Of a DNA stretch of 7,012 nucleotides, positions 1-6,022 are shown in pieces; the first letter of the stretch is position 1, and each line of letters starts with the position of its first letter. The notes below the pieces were generated by a model that saw nothing but the letters and a program-made list of their open reading frames with translations, ran no database searches and was not told where the DNA came from. The position numbers and the translations under genes were made by a program. The stretch is from an archaeon (GTDB lineage: Archaea > Iainarchaeota > Iainarchaeia > Iainarchaeales > CSSED10-239): the NCBI GenBank assembly GCA_023230325.1, contig JALNXN010000025.1, positions 1-7,012 on the forward strand. The letters are read 5' to 3'.

Positions 1-203
1 AAAGCATCTTTTGCAGGGGTGTCTTTTGTTTTTAAATAAACATAAAATTTATCTTCTAGGTTGTCCTCTCTTTTTAGAGATGCAAATTCTACTTCTCTTT
101 TTTGAGAAGCAATATTAATTACTAGATCAAAAAAAGAAGAATCTTCTTTAGTTATAACAAATTCAATTTCATTTTTTTCTTTTTTAATAAATTCAAAATC
201 CAT
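1..203 (-). CDS. rpoL: DNA-directed RNA polymerase subunit L (Rpb11 family), 3' end cut by window edge
   Basis: Small assembly subunit of archaeal RNA polymerase, which pairs with RpoD (the Rpb3 homologue) to form the alpha-like platform. The first 67 codons are visible; archaeal RpoL is usually about 90-100 residues, so perhaps 25-30 are missing beyond the left edge. The N-terminus (MDFEFIKKEKNEIEFVI) is an acidic/basic beta hairpin like the family's. It is followed by a helix (about 23-36), the VEFASLK segment (38-44), a YVYLKTK strand (54-60) and the start of the C-terminal helix at DTPAKDA (61-67). It is divergent: the usual HTL at the start of the helix reads SSF, and the HPL motif after VEFA is not recognisable. 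The start is set by an AGGTG Shine-Dalgarno inside the end of csl4. The csl4-rpoL neighbourhood is known from other archaea and supports the call. Confidence 0.8.
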   Translation of the reverse strand, partial: MDFEFIKKEKNEIEFVITKEDSSFFDLVINIASQKREVEFASLKREDNLEDKFYVYLKTKDTPAKDA

Positions 204-208
204 ATTTT

Positions 209-658
209 TCACACCTTTATAATTTTTCTTGCTTGTGTTTGTTTACAATTTAGGCATTTAATTTGTGTTTGGTTGTTGTTTAAGTTTAGAGGATGTTTGC
301 ATTTTATGCAGTTTGCATAAATTACTCCGTAATTGTCAGCATTAATTGTTAATTTGTATCCAAATGTATCTGCATCTGTGATTTCTGCTTTAATAATATC
401 TCCCTTTCTAAGTAGGTCTCCTACCTTTTCAAGGTATTCATCAGAGATTTGATTTACAAAAAGCACACCGTTGTTACTAGGGCTAATAGCTTTTTGTTTA
501 TTTTCTGCAGATTCTATTTCTACAATTGCAATTTTATCTGTTGTTTGAACAACCCTTCCAAAAACCACATCTCCTTCTTGGAGTGGTTCTTTTGTTTTTA
601 TTTTTGCAAATATTTTATTTAATATTTTTTTTTCTTCTAATATATTCAAAAGTATCAC
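209..658 (-). CDS. csl4: Exosome RNA-binding subunit Csl4, short form lacking the N-terminal domain
   Basis: Cap subunit of the archaeal exosome, which sits on the Rrp41/Rrp42 ring and binds RNA for 3'-5' decay or tailing; cytoplasmic. The 149-residue product shows an S1 RNA-binding domain (about 27-106: EGDVVFGRVV, AIVEIES, LRKGDIIKAEI) and a C-terminal zinc ribbon with two CxxC pairs (C117/C120 and C135/C138). Archaeal Csl4 normally carries about 60 more residues in front, the N-terminal domain that docks on the ring. Here only about 25 lysine-rich residues precede the S1 domain. The start is GTG at 658-656: a TAA two codons upstream in frame (664-662) rules out extension, and no in-frame ATG exists near the beginning. 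TTG at codon 4 is the only nearby alternative. An out-of-frame ATG overlaps the GTG and is followed at once by TGA. The gene is first in a csl4-rpoL unit with a 5-base gap. Confidence 0.88.
   Translation of the reverse strand: MILLNILEEKKILNKIFAKIKTKEPLQEGDVVFGRVVQTTDKIAIVEIESAENKQKAISPSNNGVLFVNQISDEYLEKVGDLLRKGDIIKAEITDADTFGYKLTINADNYGVIYANCIKCKHPLNLNNNQTQIKCLNCKQTQARKIIKV
212..216 (-). promoter_or_regulatory. Shine-Dalgarno site for rpoL
   Basis: On the minus strand AGGTG lies 8 bases before the rpoL ATG (203-201) and overlaps the last codons of csl4. It matches the archaeal anti-Shine-Dalgarno. This fixes the rpoL start and suggests translational coupling to csl4. Confidence 0.65.
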
Positions 659-690
659 ATTTTATATTTTTTTATTTAAAATAAGTTTAA

Positions 691-700
691 GTATATATTA
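691..700 (-). promoter_or_regulatory. Candidate TATA box for csl4-rpoL
   Basis: On the minus strand TAATATATAC lies about 35-40 bases upstream of the csl4 GTG. That would place transcription start roughly 10 bases before the start codon, fitting the short leaders seen elsewhere here. The whole 659-752 spacer is A+T-rich, so other TATA positions are possible. Confidence 0.4.
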
Positions 701-707
701 TATAATT

Positions 708-722
708 GGAAATATTTATATA
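708..722 (+). promoter_or_regulatory. BRE/TATA promoter of the SpoIIM-family gene
   Basis: GGAAATATTTATATA combines a purine-rich BRE-like start with a canonical archaeal TATA box (TTTATATA, 715-722), 30 bases before the ATG at 753. Transcription would begin around 744-748, so the mRNA is nearly leaderless; no Shine-Dalgarno is present before the start. Confidence 0.6.
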
Positions 723-752
723 CTGTTTCCATAAATAATATATTGACAGATT

Positions 753-1613
753 ATGGTATTAGAACTTTTAGCAAGTATTTATAAACTAAGGCAAAAGCCT
801 ATTTTAATGTTTTTTGAAGCAATTATTTTAACATTGTTATCTGTTTTTTTTTCATTAATTATTTTTTCAGGAGAATCAGTAAGTTTTGCAATTCTTGCTT
901 TTATTACTATTGGGGCTTTGCCGTTGTTTAATAGGCTATATGCTTTTGATTCTTATTTAACTGGGTATGATAAATCTTTTTTTAAGAGACATAAAAAAAT
1001 AATATTATTATTATTTTATTTCTTTTTAGGAATTATATTTGCATTTGTTGTAATTTACTTTTTTTCCCCTGTAACTGTAAAGGATAGTTTATTTTCTGTT
1101 CAGTTTAAGGAACTTGACAAAATTAGTTCTGTGAGAAATAACATTACTGGAGATATTGTTTCTGGTTCTGAATTTAGTCAATTTGGTTTGGCTTTTAAAA
1201 CAATATTGTTTAATAACTTGTTAGTTATTTTAAGTGCTACAATTTTATCTTTTTTTTATGGGGCTGGGGGTTTGTTTTTAATAGCTTGGAATGCCTCTAT
1301 TTTAGCAGCTGCAATAATAAAGGATGTTATCTTTTCTTTTTCCACAATAAACAGTAGTCTCTTCTTTGCTCCTTTTGTTGGTGTGTTTAGAAGTATTGTA
1401 AATTTTATTGGTTTTATACCTCATGGTTTTTTTGAAGTTGCTGCTTATTTTATTGTAAGTTTGGCTGGTGCAATTTTTGCAAGGGATCTATTTAGAGGGG
1501 TTTTTACAACTGATTTTAAAAATTTAGTAATTAAGGACTTTCTATATTTATTTTTAATTGCAATTATTTTCATATTGATTGGAGCATTAATAGAGGCAAG
1601 TTATTTTTTCTAA
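753..1613 (+). CDS. SpoIIM-family (DUF95) integral membrane protein
   Basis: Polytopic membrane protein of the stage II sporulation protein M family, which is widespread in archaea that do not sporulate; the archaeal function is unknown. The N-terminus (MVLELL...KPILMFFEAI) follows the pattern of archaeal members (MVLESL...P..MF). Hydrophobic segments lie at about 20-38, 43-62, 82-104, 150-188, 226-246 and 262-281. The best family signature is FYGAGGLFLIAWNAS (168-182), together with PHGFFEVAAYF (223-233). A polar loop at about 106-147 probably lies outside the membrane. The length of 286 residues is slightly above that of typical archaeal members. It appears to be a single-gene transcript with its own promoter, divergent from csl4, and with a T-run behind it. 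The family call is firm; the cellular role is not inferable here. Confidence 0.8.
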   Translation: MVLELLASIYKLRQKPILMFFEAIILTLLSVFFSLIIFSGESVSFAILAFITIGALPLFNRLYAFDSYLTGYDKSFFKRHKKIILLLFYFFLGIIFAFVVIYFFSPVTVKDSLFSVQFKELDKISSVRNNITGDIVSGSEFSQFGLAFKTILFNNLLVILSATILSFFYGAGGLFLIAWNASILAAAIIKDVIFSFSTINSSLFFAPFVGVFRSIVNFIGFIPHGFFEVAAYFIVSLAGAIFARDLFRGVFTTDFKNLVIKDFLYLFLIAIIFILIGALIEASYFF

Positions 1614-1640
1614 ATTTCTTTTTATAATGATTTTAGATTT

Positions 1641-1650
1641 CAGTTTTTTT
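1641..1650 (+). terminator. U-rich terminator candidate after the SpoIIM-family gene
   Basis: CAG followed by seven T lies about 30 bases after the TAA stop, and an earlier TTTCTTTTT lies at 1616-1624. Archaeal intrinsic termination needs only U-rich runs, with no hairpin. T-runs are common in this A+T-rich DNA, so the support is positional. Confidence 0.4.
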
Positions 1651-1727
1651 GTACATCAACATAAGTCTATAAAATAAAATTATCTTAAATTTTATAACCA
1701 ATTCTAATTTCTTACATTTTTTTCAAA

Positions 1728-1740
1728 ATAAATATATTAA
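1728..1740 (+). promoter_or_regulatory. Candidate promoter of the priL-gpmI-pelA operon
   Basis: ATAAATATATTAA holds a TATA-like core (AATATATTA, 1731-1739) about 31-39 bases before the priL ATG at 1770. Transcription would then start around 1762, giving a very short leader. No Shine-Dalgarno is seen before priL, which fits leaderless initiation. Confidence 0.45.
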
Positions 1741-1769
1741 AATAGGTTTTTACACATTCTATTTATAGT

Positions 1770-2774
1770 ATGTTATATAATTATATTCTTAGATATCCTT
1801 TCTCACAGAAAGCAAAGGAGTTTTTAAATGAAAAAAATATTGATCTGTTATCAATTGAACCTGAGATTATAAAAAAATCAGCTGCCTTTTTATTAAAAAA
1901 TCTATCTCTTAAAAATCAAGATAAAGAAAAACAATTTCGTGATCTTTTAAAAATTGAAGATGAAAGAATTTCTCTTCTTTTTGTTACAATATATCCAGTT
2001 TCAAGATTACTACTAAAGGTTATTGATTATAATCCTCTTTACCAGCAGTTTGCTTTATATTTTCAAAAACAATTTAAGTATTTTATAACTAAACCACTTA
2101 ATAATGATGAGTTTATAGATATTAGTAAAGATCTTTGTAAAGAGCTTTCAATTGATACAGATAGCAATCAATATTATATTAATTTAATTGATTATCTTTC
2201 CTATGACCTCTCAGAGGAGCATAAGTTACAGTATGCAAATCTAGAAGATGGAAAGGTATATTTTTCAAAAGCAGAACTTGTAGATTTACTTTCTGCAATT
2301 TTAAAAAAAAGAATTTTAAAAAACATTGATCTAGAAAAGGAAGATTTTCCAAAGTTATTTTTAGATTATGGAATTGCTATTAAAGATAAAATATTAAAAG
2401 AAAATACATTTAATACCCCAATGGCAATTAATAAACCACAAGTAAACACATATCCTCCTTGCTTTTTAAAAATGCATAATAAATTAATAGGGGGAGAAAG
2501 ACTAACACATATTGAAAATTTCACATTTGCAGTTTTCTTATTTAATATTGGTTATAGTTATGATGAGATTTTAGAGCTTTTTAAAAATTTGCCAAATTTT
2601 GATGAAAAGATAGCAGGTTACCAAATTCAAAAAATTATTGAAAAAAAATATTCTGTGCCAAGTTGTGATACTTTAAAAAGTAATGGGCTTTGTGTTGGTG
2701 AGTGTAATGTTAAACATCCATTCCAATTATTTAAATTTAATATAAATAAAGAGGTAGAAAATAATGCAAAATAA
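1770..2774 (+). CDS. priL: DNA primase large subunit PriL
   Basis: Regulatory, iron-sulfur subunit of the archaeal/eukaryotic-type primase. It works with catalytic PriS, which is not in this window, to make primers for replication. The N-terminus YILRYPFSQKAKEFL is the usual family opening and supports the ATG at 1770. The helical N-terminal domain covers roughly 1-210. The C-terminal iron-sulfur domain carries four cysteines: C231 in PPC, C299 in PSC, C308 in GLC and C312, followed by VKHPFQL (314-320). Family patterns between them are visible: GGERLTHIENFTFAVFLFNIG (241-261) and FDEKIAGYQIQKI (277-289). At 334 residues it is within the family's normal range. It opens a tight operon, and its last four codons overlap the start of gpmI by 11 bases. 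Confidence 0.92.
   Translation: MLYNYILRYPFSQKAKEFLNEKNIDLLSIEPEIIKKSAAFLLKNLSLKNQDKEKQFRDLLKIEDERISLLFVTIYPVSRLLLKVIDYNPLYQQFALYFQKQFKYFITKPLNNDEFIDISKDLCKELSIDTDSNQYYINLIDYLSYDLSEEHKLQYANLEDGKVYFSKAELVDLLSAILKKRILKNIDLEKEDFPKLFLDYGIAIKDKILKENTFNTPMAINKPQVNTYPPCFLKMHNKLIGGERLTHIENFTFAVFLFNIGYSYDEILELFKNLPNFDEKIAGYQIQKIIEKKYSVPSCDTLKSNGLCVGECNVKHPFQLFKFNINKEVENNAK
2751..2755 (+). promoter_or_regulatory. Shine-Dalgarno site for gpmI inside priL
   Basis: GAGGT lies 8 bases before the gpmI ATG at 2764, within the priL coding region. It fixes the gpmI start and makes the 11-base gene overlap credible. Confidence 0.65.
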
Positions 2775-4428
2775 AAATTTATTATTAATAGTCCTAGATG
2801 GTGTAGGACTATATAAAAATTATGAAGGAAATGCAGTGTTTAGAGCAGACACAAAAACTTTAGACTCTTTAATTAATAAATATCCATTTATAGAGATTGG
2901 TGCAAGTGAAGAGTTTGTAGGACTTCCAGAAGGGCAACTTGGTGGTTCTGAGATTGGACATCAAACAATTGGGGCAGGAAAAATAATAGAGTCTGAGCTT
3001 TTAAGAATAACTAAAGCAATAAAAGATAAAAGCTTTTATAAAAACAAAGTTCTACTTTCAACTATTAAAAAAGCAAAAAATAATAATTTACATTTAGTTG
3101 GTTTGTTAAGTGATGGTGGAGTACATTCTCATATTGACCATTTATTTGCAATCTTAGATGTGATTTCTAAAAATAAAACAAATGATGTTTATATTCACCT
3201 TTTTACTGATGGAAGAGATGTTCCTCCAAAATCTGCACAACTATATATTTCAAGACTTTCAGAATACTTAGAAAAATTAAACATACAAAACAAAGTTTAC
3301 ATTGCAAGCATCTCAGGAAGATATTATGCAATGGATAGAGATAATAGGTGGGATAGACAAAAAATAGTTTATGACTTATTAGTTTCAGGAAAAGGCAATA
3401 AATTTAATAGCACTTCTGATTTTATAAGAAATTCTTACAAAAAACAAGTAACTGATGAATTTTTATTACCAACTTTGTTAGAACAAAAGGGTTTAATAAA
3501 AAATAACGACTCTGTAATTTTCTTTAACTTTAGAAGTGACCGGGCAAGACAACTAACAAACATGTTTACAGATGACTCCTTTAATTATTTTAAAACAAAA
3601 AAATTAAATTTAAATTTTACAACATTTACTCAATATGACCACAACTTAAAAAATGTAAATGTGATGTTTAAACCAGTAAAATATAAAGATGGGTTAGGTC
3701 AAATATTTTCTAAACAAAGATTTAAACAATTAAGGATTGCAGAAACTGAGAAATATGCACATGTAACTTATTTCTTTAATCAAGGTCAAGAAAAACCAAA
3801 CAATTTAGAAGATAGAATTTTAGTTGATTCTAAAAAAATAAAAACTTATGATTTGGATCCTACAATGTCTGCAAAAAAAATCACTGACAAACTTTTACCT
3901 TTATTAAATAAAGATTATAAATTTACATTATTAAATTTTGCAAATGGAGATATGGTTGGACACACTGGTAATTTAGAGGCAAGTATAAGTGCAATGTCTT
4001 TTGTTGACAAACAGGTTGAAAGAATTTTAAAAAAAGTAGACTTAGAAAAAACCATAGTATTAATAACTGCTGACCATGGAAACTGCGAAGAAATGTATTA
4101 TGAAGATAAAACAATCTGTACATCTCACACTCTAAACACAGTACCTTTGATTTTAGTATCTAATACAGATTATAAATTAAGGGTTGTTAAAAATAGCAGC
4201 TTAGCAAATATTGCTCCAACCATTTTAGATTTACTAAATTTAAAAATTCCAAATTATATGGAAAAATCTTTGTTGATCAGAGATACAAGGAAAGTAACTC
4301 CAAAAGCTGTAAAGAAAGTAACTCCAAAAGCTGTAAAGAAAGTAATTCCAAAAGCTGTAAAGAAAGTAAAACTAAAAGCTGTAAAGAAAGTAATTCCAAA
4401 AGCTGTAAAGAAAGTAAAAAAAAGATAA
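2764..4428 (+). CDS. gpmI: 2,3-bisphosphoglycerate-independent phosphoglycerate mutase with lysine-rich repeat tail
   Basis: Interconverts 3- and 2-phosphoglycerate in glycolysis/gluconeogenesis via a phosphoserine intermediate and two divalent metals, usually Mn2+. This is the long, bacterial-type iPGM and not the short archaeal ApgM. Active-site residues are all present: D12 (LDGVG), nucleophile S62 (GGSEIGHQTIGAG), H121, R151/D152 (TDGRD), R186 and R192, R257 and R260 (FNFRSDRAR), K330 (AETEKYAHVTYFF), D396/H400 (NGDMVGH), D437/H438 (ADHGN) and H455 (TSHT). The alkaline-phosphatase-like domain is split by the phosphotransferase domain (about residues 78-300). The canonical fold ends near residue 505 (APTILDLLNLKIPNYMEKSLLI). 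Residues 510-554 are an added tail of five 8-residue repeats (consensus KVTPKAVK) plus KVKKR, with 19 Lys, one Arg and no acidic residue. The enzyme is probably active; the tail's role is unknown. It is translationally overlapped by priL and sits 1 base from pelA. Confidence 0.95.
   Translation: MQNKNLLLIVLDGVGLYKNYEGNAVFRADTKTLDSLINKYPFIEIGASEEFVGLPEGQLGGSEIGHQTIGAGKIIESELLRITKAIKDKSFYKNKVLLSTIKKAKNNNLHLVGLLSDGGVHSHIDHLFAILDVISKNKTNDVYIHLFTDGRDVPPKSAQLYISRLSEYLEKLNIQNKVYIASISGRYYAMDRDNRWDRQKIVYDLLVSGKGNKFNSTSDFIRNSYKKQVTDEFLLPTLLEQKGLIKNNDSVIFFNFRSDRARQLTNMFTDDSFNYFKTKKLNLNFTTFTQYDHNLKNVNVMFKPVKYKDGLGQIFSKQRFKQLRIAETEKYAHVTYFFNQGQEKPNNLEDRILVDSKKIKTYDLDPTMSAKKITDKLLPLLNKDYKFTLLNFANGDMVGHTGNLEASISAMSFVDKQVERILKKVDLEKTIVLITADHGNCEEMYYEDKTICTSHTLNTVPLILVSNTDYKLRVVKNSSLANIAPTILDLLNLKIPNYMEKSLLIRDTRKVTPKAVKKVTPKAVKKVIPKAVKKVKLKAVKKVIPKAVKKVKKR
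4291..4410 (+). repeat. 24-base coding tandem repeat, five copies, in the 3' end of gpmI
   Basis: Copies lie at 4291-4314, 4315-4338, 4339-4362, 4363-4386 and 4387-4410, with a partial sixth start (AAAGTA) at 4411. The unit begins AAAGTA and ends CCAAAAGCTGTAAAG. Copies 1 and 2 are identical. Copies 3 and 5 are identical and differ from copy 1 by one base (ACT to ATT, Thr to Ile). Copy 4 is the most divergent (LysLeu instead of Thr/Ile-Pro). The same codon is used at each conserved position, including AAG for the last lysine where AAA predominates elsewhere. That points to recent duplication by slippage or unequal exchange rather than protein-level convergence. The frame is kept because the unit is a multiple of three. 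Confidence 0.97.
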
Positions 4429-4429
4429 T

Positions 4430-5455
4430 ATGCAGATACTTAAGATTGATAAAAAAAATAATGAAATTTCATTTATCCTTCACACAATTGAAGATTTATG
4501 GGCAATCAAGTCAATTATAAGTCCAGGAGATATAATTTCTGGGGCATCTTATAGACGACAAAGGCAAGAAGAATTAGGCACAAGTGAAAGAAAGCCAGTT
4601 TTTGTTTCAATTCTTATTGAGAAATTTGATTATTCTTCTGAACTTAATTCTTTAAGATTTACAGGTGTTATTGTTTTTTCCAAGCCTCCTGAGCTAGCAC
4701 CTCTAAGAGATCACCATACTCTTGAAATTGTATTTAGTGAAAAGTATAATCTTAAAAAGAATAATTTGTTCCAATATCAAATTGATATTTTAAAAAAAAT
4801 ATCTTCTATGTCAAACAAATTATCTGCAATTGTTATTGATGATGAAAAAGCAGAAATATTTGAATTAACAGATATTGGAATTGGACCTTCTGTGGGTATC
4901 CCTTCTGGAAAATCTGGAAAAAGATATGAAAGTAATTATAGTTATGATTCTTTTTTTGAAAAAATTTATGAACTTATAAAAGGAAAAAGAGAACCAATTA
5001 TTATCGCTGGACCAGGTCAACCAAAAACAAAATTAAAAGAGTTTCTTTTAATTAAAGATAATACTTTCAAAATATCACTTGTAAATATACAAAATATTTC
5101 AAAGTCGTCTATAAAAGAGTTATTTACAAAAAAAGAAATTTCTAAAGTCTTTGAAAATTCATTAATCTATAAAGAAAATAAATATCTTGAAGAGTTTCTT
5201 AAAAATTTAGGAAAGGATACAGGCAAGAGTATTTATGGTCTTAAAGAAGTTTCTGAAAAAATAAATACAGGGGCTATAGAATTCATTTTAATTACTGAGG
5301 ACATTTGGAAAAATAATATTGATAAAATTCAAGAATTAATTCTAAATGCAGAAAAATATAATTCAAAAGTGCATGTTGTAGATTCTACCCACCTAGTTAC
5401 AGAAACAATAGATTCTTTTGGTGGGATTATTGCACTTTTAAGATATAAGGTTTAA
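4430..5455 (+). CDS. pelA: mRNA surveillance protein Pelota (Dom34 family)
   Basis: Ribosome-rescue factor related to release factor aRF1. It enters the A site of ribosomes stalled on broken or stop-less mRNA together with aEF1A and, with ABCE1, promotes subunit splitting. Three domains are visible. The N-terminal Sm-like domain (about 1-126) includes EDLWAIKSIISPGD (21-34), the basic RRQRQEELGTSERKPVFVSI loop (42-61) and HHTLEI (95-100). The central domain (about 128-240) includes GKSGKRYE (160-167) and IIAGPGQPKTKLKEFL (191-206). The C-terminal domain (about 243-341) includes YGLKEVSEKINTGAIEFILI (269-288) and ends FGGIIALLRYKV. There is no GGQ motif, as expected for Pelota and unlike aRF1. 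The 341 residues match archaeal members. The ATG follows the gpmI stop after one base and has no Shine-Dalgarno, so re-initiation by ribosomes finishing gpmI is likely. Confidence 0.93.
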   Translation: MQILKIDKKNNEISFILHTIEDLWAIKSIISPGDIISGASYRRQRQEELGTSERKPVFVSILIEKFDYSSELNSLRFTGVIVFSKPPELAPLRDHHTLEIVFSEKYNLKKNNLFQYQIDILKKISSMSNKLSAIVIDDEKAEIFELTDIGIGPSVGIPSGKSGKRYESNYSYDSFFEKIYELIKGKREPIIIAGPGQPKTKLKEFLLIKDNTFKISLVNIQNISKSSIKELFTKKEISKVFENSLIYKENKYLEEFLKNLGKDTGKSIYGLKEVSEKINTGAIEFILITEDIWKNNIDKIQELILNAEKYNSKVHVVDSTHLVTETIDSFGGIIALLRYKV

Positions 5456-5474
5456 TTTATTTGTGTGAAATAAG

Positions 5475-5482
5475 AAAAAAAA
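5475..5482 (-). terminator. U-rich terminator of rpoK-rps17e
   Basis: On the minus strand an unbroken run of eight T begins 14 bases after the rps17e TAG stop, in the convergent gap before pelA. Its position and length fit an archaeal U-tract terminator. Confidence 0.5.
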
Positions 5483-5495
5483 CATGATTATGTAA

Positions 5496-5762
5496 CTAAC
5501 CATGTATTGTTGTATCTTTTAATTTTTTCATTTGTGGTTTTGTATCTTTTGTAATGCTTATAGAATCCATTTCCTTTTTTTCCTTTTTCAAGGTTCTAGT
5601 TATGTAACCAGACATAAGATTAATTGTTAATTTAGATAAAGGCAAATTCATCTGTTTAATAAAATTTTTATTCTTTGTAAAATCTAAACCTAATTTATCT
5701 TTAAATTCTGTAATTATTATTTTTGCTTTTGCTTTTATACTATTTGACATTGCTTTTCCCAT
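5496..5762 (-). CDS. rps17e: Small ribosomal subunit protein eS17 (S17e) with C-terminal extension
   Basis: Small-subunit ribosomal protein found in archaea and eukaryotes but not bacteria. Recognition rests on the order of family features: MGK start, a basic helix (SIKAKAKIIITEF, 8-20), LDFTKNKNFIKQM (26-38, family pattern DFexNK), LPLSKLTINLMSGYITR (40-56, family pattern SKkxrNxiaGYItrl) and a basic stretch to about 63. Archaeal S17e usually ends near residue 60-70. Here about 25 more residues follow (64-88, DSISITKDTKPQMKKLKD...), polar and with no motif I recognise. The ATG at 5762 gives the expected MGK opening; a second ATG four codons in is less likely. It lies 5 bases after rpoK, with only a weak GTGA-type ribosome site before it. 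The ribosomal identity is clear but the sequence is divergent. Confidence 0.82.
   Translation of the reverse strand: MGKAMSNSIKAKAKIIITEFKDKLGLDFTKNKNFIKQMNLPLSKLTINLMSGYITRTLKKEKKEMDSISITKDTKPQMKKLKDTTIHG
5517..5528 (+). terminator. Possible U-rich terminator of the priL-gpmI-pelA operon
   Basis: TTTTAATTTTTT is the first T-rich run on the plus strand after the pelA stop at 5455; a seven-T run follows at 5575-5581. Both lie antisense to the 3' end of rps17e, so the convergent transcripts probably overlap. Nothing better is seen in the 40-base gap itself. Confidence 0.25.
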
Positions 5763-5767
5763 AAATA

Positions 5768-5971
5768 TCAGCTCACACTTATAATTTCTTTTTGTCCATT
5801 TTTTATTCTAATTACTGCTAGAGGAATTACCCCTTTTTCTAGTTCTTTTTCTGCTAATATGTATGCAGTATCTTCCTTTAAAGCCCTTATTAACGGTGGT
5901 GCACCAAAAGATATTTGTTCTGACCTTGCAGAAAGAACTCTTGTAATTTCATATTTTGTTAATTTTTCCAT
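5768..5971 (-). CDS. rpoK: DNA-directed RNA polymerase subunit K (Rpb6 family)
   Basis: Small RNA polymerase subunit, equivalent to Rpb6 and bacterial omega, that clamps the largest subunit and helps assembly. The 67-residue product contains nearly the whole family signature: KLTKYEITRVLSARSEQISFG (3-23), APPLI (24-28) and AEKELEKGVIPLAVIRI (40-56). Archaeal RpoK is typically 55-100 residues, so this is a complete short form lacking any acidic N-terminal extension. The start at 5971 places the motif three residues in. It is transcribed away from the regulator gene and is followed 5 bases later by rps17e, probably as one mRNA. The two make a small information-processing unit, as is common in archaea. 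Confidence 0.92.
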   Translation of the reverse strand: MEKLTKYEITRVLSARSEQISFGAPPLIRALKEDTAYILAEKELEKGVIPLAVIRIKNGQKEIISVS

Positions 5972-6010
5972 ATTTAATCATAGCTCTTATTTTTATAATA
6001 TAAAAAATTA

Positions 6011-6022
6011 GTTTATATATTT
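6011..6022 (-). promoter_or_regulatory. Candidate TATA box for rpoK-rps17e
   Basis: On the minus strand AAATATATAAAC lies 40-51 bases upstream of the rpoK ATG, giving a predicted start of transcription near 5990 and a leader of roughly 18 bases. A second A+T-rich candidate (TATAAAAATAA) lies nearer the gene but would leave too little room. Confidence 0.45.

Noticed and set aside
753..1613. Evidence for sporulation from the SpoIIM-family gene
   Set aside because: The family is broadly distributed in non-sporulating archaea and no other sporulation gene is present; only the family name is borrowed.
3923..4123. 66-codon open frame on the minus strand inside gpmI
   Set aside because: It lies fully antisense to the conserved active-site region of gpmI, resembles no protein I know, and has no promoter or ribosome site.
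4291..4410. Possible CRISPR-like array
   Set aside because: The 24-base copies are directly contiguous with no spacers, keep one reading frame and end at the gpmI stop, so they are a coding tandem repeat.
4430..5455. Peptide release factor aRF1 instead of Pelota
   Set aside because: No GGQ or NIKS-type motif is present, and the N-terminal Sm-like domain and FGGIIALLRY ending fit Pelota.
5949..5981. Short upstream ORF (10 codons) overlapping the rpoK start
   Set aside because: ATG at 5981 gives a 10-codon frame overlapping rpoK with no ribosome site; such frames are common by chance in this composition.
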